Below, one piece after another: positions 38,380 to 42,825 of a DNA stretch of 42,825 nt. Under the pieces are notes generated by a model. It had not been told where the DNA came from. It did not search any database and saw nothing but the letters and a program-made list of their open reading frames with translations. The DNA lies in the NCBI GenBank assembly GCA_023666645.1, contig JAMPBP010000013.1:1-42825 (forward strand), read 5' to 3'. The position numbers and the translations under genes were made by a program. The stretch is from Clostridiales bacterium. Lineage in GTDB: Bacteria > Bacteroidota > Bacteroidia > Bacteroidales > Muribaculaceae. Each line of letters starts with the position of its first letter. Positions within the stretch are counted from its first letter, which is position 1.

Positions 38380-38673
38380 CTATTTGCGTTCCTTGATTTT
38401 TTCGAGCTGGCTGTCAACAGCCTCAAGAGCTTGCGTCACGGCATCTTCGAAGGTGTCGGCTGTCTTTGTGGCTGTATATTCCCCGAAGTGGGGCATGATG
38501 GCTTTTACGCGGGCTTCCTTATTCTGTGTTGTCTGTGGTTTTACGAGAGTGAGTGTGAAATCTATGTAGCTGAGTTCGGGGTAACGACGGGCTATACGGT
38601 TGGCCTTGTTGTTGATGTAGTCAGTGAGTTGCTGCGATGCATCGAAGTGGATGTCTTGAATTCTAACTTCCAT
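38380..38673 (-). CDS. hpf: Ribosome hibernation promoting factor, short form
   Basis: HPF/YfiA proteins bind idle 30S subunits and shield them. The 97-residue protein is the short form: EVRIQDIHFDASQQLTDYIN at the N-terminus and ATKTADTFEDAVTQALEAVD near the end, without the dimerising C-terminal domain of long HPF. It overlaps the upstream recombinase gene by 11 nt and probably shares its transcript, ending at the hairpin at 38251. Confidence 0.92.
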   Translation of the reverse strand: MEVRIQDIHFDASQQLTDYINNKANRIARRYPELSYIDFTLTLVKPQTTQNKEARVKAIMPHFGEYTATKTADTFEDAVTQALEAVDSQLEKIKERK

Positions 38674-39574
38674 GGTTTCCTCCTTTTTTTAGCGCACGTG
38701 GGTGCGCATGTTGATAATTCTGTTTTAGTTCGCTATAGGTCAGGTGTGTATAAACCTGTGTAGTTCTTAATGACGCGTGTCCCAGGAGTTGTTGAACTGA
38801 GGTGATGTCGGCACCGTTGTTTAGCATGTCGGTGGCACAGCTGTGTCGCAATACGTGAGGACTCAGTTTGGGTGAGTGGGCCTTCCCCAGAAGTTCCTTT
38901 CGTACGATACGTTCCACCAGAATTGGGTAGAGAGGTAGTCCACCGGGCCTCACGAAGAAAGATTGTGGAGTGTCGATGGTCTCGTTGTCGCGTAGCCGAC
39001 GGTATAGTTCAATGAGCTCTTTGAGTTCGTTGCCAAAAGGCACTATTCTTTCCTTATTACGCTTACCGAGTACTTTTAGTTCACATCGTGCTGTGTCGAC
39101 ATTGACATCGGTGAGTCCAATGAGCTCGGCTTGTCTCATGCCGGTTGTGTATAGCATGAGCGTGATGAGCCGGTCGCGGGTCTCGATAAAATTATCCCTG
39201 TCAAAAGGTTGGTCGAAAATCTCTTGTGTCTCATGAGGACGTATGAAGGAAGGGAGCGGTTTGTCGGGTTTGGCCAAAATGAGGTCGGAGGCTGGGTTGC
39301 GGTCGGTTTCACCCATCAGCATGAGGTAATGATAGAAGGATCTCAGCGCTGTTGCTTTACGTCGCAGAGTGCGGGGTGAGTTTCCTTTTTTGCTCAGATG
39401 CAGTATCCATTGTCTAAGGTCGTTGGTGGTGACATCGAGGGGGTTGAAGTCGCGGGTGTTTTTATCGGTGGCCCATTCTTTCCATTGTTCCAGGTCGGTG
39501 CGATAAGACAAAACGGTGTGAGCCGAATAGTTCAGCTCACACCGTATGTATGTTAAAAAGCGTTCGACCGGCAT
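38663..39574 (-). CDS. Tyrosine recombinase, XerC/XerD type
   Basis: Xer recombinases resolve chromosome dimers at dif sites. The 303-residue protein has the N-terminal SAM-like domain and a complete catalytic set: Arg147 (YTTGMRQAEL), Lys171 (LGKRNKERIVP), His240 and Arg243 (SPHVLRHSCATDML), His266 (LLGHASLRTTQ) and the nucleophile Tyr275 (VYTHLT). A chromosomal core role is more likely than a phage integrase because of its place between rpsU and hpf. It could be called XerC or XerD. The start ATG is 130 nt after the rpsU stop. Confidence 0.9.
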   Translation of the reverse strand: MPVERFLTYIRCELNYSAHTVLSYRTDLEQWKEWATDKNTRDFNPLDVTTNDLRQWILHLSKKGNSPRTLRRKATALRSFYHYLMLMGETDRNPASDLILAKPDKPLPSFIRPHETQEIFDQPFDRDNFIETRDRLITLMLYTTGMRQAELIGLTDVNVDTARCELKVLGKRNKERIVPFGNELKELIELYRRLRDNETIDTPQSFFVRPGGLPLYPILVERIVRKELLGKAHSPKLSPHVLRHSCATDMLNNGADITSVQQLLGHASLRTTQVYTHLTYSELKQNYQHAHPRALKKGGNHGS

Positions 39575-39648
39575 AGTATATGCATTTTGGTTATACTACG
39601 CCTAAGTTATAGCTTTATATTGTTATGTGCAAATAAATCGGGGTAAAA

Positions 39649-39658
39649 ATCACCTCCT
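39649..39658 (-). promoter_or_regulatory. Extended Shine-Dalgarno sequence downstream of rpsU, without a start codon
   Basis: The minus strand reads AGGAGGTGAT, complementary over 10 nt to the 16S rRNA 3' tail as I remember it (ATCACCTCCT). The next ATG is about 70 nt away, too far for ordinary initiation, and the site lies about 45 nt beyond the rpsU stop. It sits in the rpsU 3' untranslated region or the recombinase leader. Confidence 0.5.
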
Positions 39659-39703
39659 CTCAGAAAAATTCGTGTAACGTGGTCTTTTCGAGTACTGGAG
39701 CTA

Positions 39704-39895
39704 TTACTCCTCGACAGAGCGGAGTTTCTGAACGTAAACCGCCTTCATCATCTTCTTGCGGTTTGTAACAGATGGCTTCTCGAAAGCCTGACGGCCGCGG
39801 AGTTCTTTAACAACACCTGTTTTCTCGAATTTACGTTTGAATTTCTTGAGGGCTTTTTCGATGTTCTCGCCTTCTTTTACTTGTACGATAATCAT
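39704..39895 (-). CDS. rpsU: 30S ribosomal protein S21 (bS21)
   Basis: In Bacteroidota ribosomes, bS21 helps hold the 16S 3' tail so that the anti-Shine-Dalgarno sequence is not free. The 63-residue protein has IIVQVKEGENIEKALKKFKR at the N-terminus, then KFEKTGVVKELRGRQAFEKP. The bases just before ATG 39895 are an A-rich run, with no Shine-Dalgarno sequence. It has its own strong promoter at 39943-39972. Confidence 0.96.
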   Translation of the reverse strand: MIIVQVKEGENIEKALKKFKRKFEKTGVVKELRGRQAFEKPSVTNRKKMMKAVYVQKLRSVEE

Positions 39896-39942
39896 TTTTT
39901 TTGTTGTTGAAGTTTTTAGTGTTAATACTATTTTTAGCGGTG

Positions 39943-39972
39943 CAAAGGTAAGTCTTTTTTTTGCAATGCCAA
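39943..39972 (-). promoter_or_regulatory. Promoter for rpsU
   Basis: On the minus strand: TTG (39970-39972), 19 nt, TACCTTTG (39943-39950), an exact match. The leader is about 45 nt. Confidence 0.85.
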
Positions 39973-40079
39973 AATTATTTTAAAGATTTGCTGAATTTCT
40001 GCGCGAAACGTAGCAGCTGTGGTGCTGTTATGTGGCTGGCATTGTATGAACTGACAGCATTTTAGTGTTGCGGGTGTTG

Positions 40080-40613
40080 TCACTTTTGTGATGTGTTGTC
40101 ATCATCATACCACTTGGAGTACATCAGATAGTTGTGGGCTATCTTTTGGTTCATCTCGCGTGATTTTTCGGGCTCGACCATTTTGATGAATTTGGCAGGC
40201 GCTCCGCCCCATAGTTCGTTGGGACCGATTACTGTGCGTGAAAGGACGACAGCTCCCGCGGCTACCATGGCTCCTTCGCCCACCACAGCATCGTCCATGA
40301 CTACCGCCCCCATGCCTATGAGGGCGAGGTTGTGGATTTTGGCGCCGTGAATGGTGACGTTGTGTCCTATTGATACGTCATCGCCTATTTCGATGGTCGA
40401 TTTCTGGTATAGGGTGTGCAGTACAGATCCGTCCTGTATGTTCACCCGGTTGCCTATGGTTATGGTGTTCACATCGCCTCGCAAAACGGTGTTGAACCAT
40501 ATGCTGCATTCGTCACCCATGGTGACGTCGCCTACTATGGTCGCGTTTTCAGCCAAAAAGCAGTCGCGGCCCATCTTTGGCGTGAATCCTCTCAGTGGTA
40601 TTATAAGTGCCAT
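40080..40613 (-). CDS. Gamma-carbonic-anhydrase-like hexapeptide-repeat protein
   Basis: The 177-residue protein has a left-handed beta-helix built from hexapeptide repeats (ENATIVGDVTMGDECSIWFN onwards). It keeps the three likely zinc histidines: one in GSVLHT and two in IGHNVTIHGAKI, and the VLRGDVNTITIG and NIQDGSV blocks with the Arg and Asp residues of the family. Activity as a carbonic anhydrase is possible but not proven for most homologues. It lies 44 nt downstream of the aminopeptidase gene and probably shares its transcript. Confidence 0.85.
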   Translation of the reverse strand: MALIIPLRGFTPKMGRDCFLAENATIVGDVTMGDECSIWFNTVLRGDVNTITIGNRVNIQDGSVLHTLYQKSTIEIGDDVSIGHNVTIHGAKIHNLALIGMGAVVMDDAVVGEGAMVAAGAVVLSRTVIGPNELWGGAPAKFIKMVEPEKSREMNQKIAHNYLMYSKWYDDDNTSQK

Positions 40614-40657
40614 TTATTATTTATTAATGTGTGAATTGGATGATCCGGTTTGGTTGC

Positions 40658-42439
40658 CTATCGGTCAATGGGTAGAGTGGCTTTCCTGAGCCATGCTTGC
40701 TCCTCCTCGTTGAGGCGGCTTTTCAGGGTGTTGTACACACGGTTGTGATAGTTGTTCAGCCATGTTATCTCATCATCGTCGAGCATGGAGCTGTCAATGA
40801 GTTTCAGCTGGAAGGGGAAGAGTGTTAATGATTCGAATTTCAGGAACTCGCCTGATGGTGTAGAGATTGCCGGAATGACGAGCAGTGTGTTTTCGCAACG
40901 TATTCCGTAGGAGCCCTCGAGGTATAATCCTGGTTCGTCGGTGATGGTCATTCCTGCTTGGAGTGCTACCGGGTTCTCATTGGTGCGGATGCTTTGCGGA
41001 CCTTCATGCACGTTTAGGAAGTGACCTACTCCATGGCCGGTGCCGTGGAGGTAGTTGTAGCCTTTTTTCCAAAGTGGGGTGTGAGCCAGTGCATCGAGTT
41101 GTGTACCCCGGGTGCCTGTGGGGAAAATCGCCATTGCCAGGTCGATATTGCCCTTAAGCACGGTTGTGAAATCCAGCCGCTGTTTTTCTGAGGGTTCACC
41201 GAAGATGATTGTGCGTGTAATATCGGTGGTGCCGTTGAGGTATTGGGCACCGCTGTCGATGAGCAGCAAGGAGTCGGGGCCTATGGTTGCATCGCTGTCG
41301 GGTGTGGGTTCATAGTGCACTATTGCGCCATGTGGGCCGTAGCCGGCTATGGTGCCGAAGCTCTCATCGAAAAAGAGAGGCTGTTCGGCGCGGTAGCGGT
41401 GCAGGGTCTCGCACACGGTGAGTTCTGTTATCTTCTCGCCTGCCGCATATTTCTTTTCGAGCTCCATGAATCCTTTGGTCAGCGCAATGCCGTCATTGGT
41501 CATGGCCTGGCGGAATCCTTGAATCTCGACTTCGTTTTTTATCGATTTGGCGAGTGGTATGGGTGATTTGAAGTAGATAGAGCGGTCTCCTAAGGTCTCG
41601 ATGATGCGTGCCGAGGTAGTGGCCGGATCAATGGCTATTACCGGGAGGCTCGTTTTGTTCATGCTGGCGATTAGTGAGTCGTATGGAACGGCTTTTATGC
41701 CCAAGGCTTTGAAGTATGCGGCTGCCTCTTCGGTGATTTTCTCAGGTTGAATGAACAGAGTGCAGTCATTCTGTTCTACGAGAAGATAGCATGTGGCGAC
41801 AGGATTGCAGCGTACGTCGGTCGAGCGAATATTGAGCAGCCATGCTATTTCGTCGAGTGCTGATATGAGCATTGCGTCGGCTTTTATGGACTGAAGTTGA
41901 GCGCGTAAGTCGGAGAGTTTTTTTGAAGCGCTCACGCCGGCATATTTAAGGTCGTTCAAGATGATGGGGCGTGCGGGGAGTGGAGGACGGTCGGTCCAAA
42001 TGTCCCGAGCCGGGTCAAAGTCGGTGTCAATGTTGATCGATTTGTTTAGCTCGGCTCTAAGGTTCTTGTATTCCGTGGCTGAGAAGAGCATGCCGTCGAT
42101 TCCAAGGTTGTCTCCGGCTTTTAAAGATTGATTTATGAACTCGCTGATTGTCGGTGTGCCTTCAACGGCAATCTTCATGAGTTTGATTCCTGATCCTTCA
42201 AGCTGTTGAGATGCTTGAATGAAGTAGCGGGAATCGACCCACATGCGGGCGTCGGTGGCGGTGACTACGAGAGTTCCTGCCGAGCCGGTGAAGCCGCTCA
42301 GCCAGCGTCTCACTTGCCAGTGGGAAGCCAGGTATTCGCTTTGGTGAGGGTCGGTCTGGGGTATGATTGTGGCGGCTATATCCTCGGCGAGCATGCGTGA
42401 GCGAAGTGCTGAGATGCGTTCATGGGTTGTGCTGGTCAT
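40658..42439 (-). CDS. pepP: Xaa-Pro aminopeptidase (aminopeptidase P)
   Basis: This metallopeptidase removes N-terminal residues before proline. The ATG at 42439 (MTSTTHERISALRSRM) matches the usual start of longer Bacteroidales homologues, giving 593 residues. An upstream ATG at 42481 would add 14 residues and also lies after the promoter, so it is not excluded. The N-terminal two domains have creatinase-type folds. The metal ligands are in LLIDSGAQYLNGTTDITRTI (two Asp), HGTGHGVGHFLNVHEGP (His), TDEPGLY and IRCENTLLV (Glu). The large size is typical of the aminopeptidase P1-like group. No signal peptide is seen, so it is probably cytoplasmic. Confidence 0.92.
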   Translation of the reverse strand: MTSTTHERISALRSRMLAEDIAATIIPQTDPHQSEYLASHWQVRRWLSGFTGSAGTLVVTATDARMWVDSRYFIQASQQLEGSGIKLMKIAVEGTPTISEFINQSLKAGDNLGIDGMLFSATEYKNLRAELNKSINIDTDFDPARDIWTDRPPLPARPIILNDLKYAGVSASKKLSDLRAQLQSIKADAMLISALDEIAWLLNIRSTDVRCNPVATCYLLVEQNDCTLFIQPEKITEEAAAYFKALGIKAVPYDSLIASMNKTSLPVIAIDPATTSARIIETLGDRSIYFKSPIPLAKSIKNEVEIQGFRQAMTNDGIALTKGFMELEKKYAAGEKITELTVCETLHRYRAEQPLFFDESFGTIAGYGPHGAIVHYEPTPDSDATIGPDSLLLIDSGAQYLNGTTDITRTIIFGEPSEKQRLDFTTVLKGNIDLAMAIFPTGTRGTQLDALAHTPLWKKGYNYLHGTGHGVGHFLNVHEGPQSIRTNENPVALQAGMTITDEPGLYLEGSYGIRCENTLLVIPAISTPSGEFLKFESLTLFPFQLKLIDSSMLDDDEITWLNNYHNRVYNTLKSRLNEEEQAWLRKATLPIDR

Positions 42440-42512
42440 GATGTAGTGTTGTAGTGTTTTTTTGTTTATTTTGGCACTCATATATTATGATGCTGTACCT
42501 GTAAATACACTA

Positions 42513-42520
42513 CAAATATA
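42513..42520 (-). promoter_or_regulatory. Promoter -7 box for aminopeptidase P
   Basis: The minus strand reads TATATTTG, a full TAnnTTTG match, 74 nt before ATG 42439. The -33 TTG is not exact. The gap 42440-42774 otherwise holds only the tRNA promoter. Confidence 0.7.
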
Positions 42521-42689
42521 GTGAAATGTTTTGAAAGAACAGTGAAGGGCGTTGATGAGTTGAGTCAAGAATAAGGCGTGGAATATGGAGACTTTGGAAG
42601 GTGGAGATTTGTATGTGTGCCGATATTGCTGAATGCTAGGCATATACTGAAAAGTGGAGAAAAAATATTAAAAATAAATTGGAAAAATT

Positions 42690-42719
42690 TTGGAGATATG
42701 AAAATTGTTCGTACCTTTG
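42690..42719 (+). promoter_or_regulatory. Promoter for tRNA-Thr
   Basis: TTG (42690-42692), 19 nt, TACCTTTG (42712-42719): an exact match. The tRNA begins 55 nt after the box. Confidence 0.85.
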
Positions 42720-42774
42720 CAATCGCAAAAGGGACGGTAAATGACCTGAACTTGAAGCGAGAGAAATTTGAAAT

Positions 42775-42825
42775 GCCTCTTTAGCTCAGTTGGCCAGAGC
42801 ACGTGATTTGTAATCTCGGGGTCGT
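42775..42825 (+). tRNA. tRNA-Thr (anticodon TGT), 3' part cut by the window edge
   Basis: The first 51 nt of a tRNA are visible: acceptor 5' strand GCCTCTT, then TA, D-arm GCTC/GAGC with AGTTGGCCA loop, and anticodon arm CGTGA-TTTGTAA-TCTCG. Loop bases 34-36 are TGT, which reads threonine ACA codons. The third pair of the anticodon stem is a T-T mismatch. The variable and T arms and the 3' end are beyond the edge. Confidence 0.9.

Noticed and set aside
38663-39574. Xer-type gene as a sign of an integrated phage or element
   Set aside because: It lies between rpsU and hpf, a conserved chromosomal place, with no att-like repeats or phage genes around.
42578-42784. 68-codon plus-strand frame upstream of tRNA-Thr
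   Set aside because: It covers the tRNA promoter and the first bases of the tRNA and has no protein-like pattern.

Overview
The window is a stretch of Bacteroidota chromosome, order Bacteroidales. A Muribaculaceae-like genome is my best guess, from remembered protein similarity only. The evidence is the gene order (secY-map-infA-rpmJ without adk), Bacteroidota-type promoters (TTG, 19-20 nt, then TAnnTTTG) in front of many genes, A-rich rather than Shine-Dalgarno starts, a cysteine-free L36, and families typical of the group (DUF3078, DUF4861, a lipoprotein with an acidic export-like signal, a secreted GH2 beta-galactosidase).

Region 1 (1-18.2 kb, + strand) is the ribosomal superoperon: rplC (cut by the left edge)-D-W-B-rpsS-rplV-rpsC-rplP-rpmC-rpsQ-rplN-rplX-rplE-rpsN-rpsH-rplF-rplR-rpsE-rpmD-rplO-secY-map-infA-rpmJ. 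The alpha group rpsM-K-D-rpoA-rplQ follows from its own promoter and ends in a strong terminator near 15.0 kb. A perfect promoter then drives rplM-rpsI and probably rpsB-tsf, which ends in a hairpin at 18.2 kb. Several gaps here fold well. The best is a leader in front of rpsD with a candidate H-type pseudoknot.

Region 2 (18.2-26.8 kb) is ordinary metabolism and envelope. pgpA (+) converges on a phoH-purC-menG/ubiE cluster (-). Then come a secreted esterase, a DUF3078 protein, two exported proteins of unknown function, a beta carbonic anhydrase, a small exported protein, and a DUF456 membrane protein on the other strand.

Region 3 (26.9-36.1 kb, - strand) is more accessory. It has a 1172-residue coiled-coil lipoprotein with two downstream hairpins, a small XRE-type regulator, a 447-nt gap with a long inverted repeat and protein-like broken frames, and a DUF4861-beta-galactosidase pair whose upstream region holds a perfect 14-bp-arm palindrome.

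Region 4 (36.1-42.8 kb) holds class II aldolase, a formate/nitrite-type channel, hpf, a XerC/D recombinase, rpsU, a gamma-carbonic-anhydrase-like protein and aminopeptidase P, all on the - strand. A tRNA-Thr(UGU) on the + strand runs off the right edge. One inversion would place hpf next to this tRNA, an order I remember from Bacteroides.

I found no CRISPR array, transposase, prophage or defence island. The most unusual material is non-coding: the rpsD leader, the anti-Shine-Dalgarno-like and Shine-Dalgarno-like 11-mers near rpsD and rpsU, and the 31.3-31.6 kb element.
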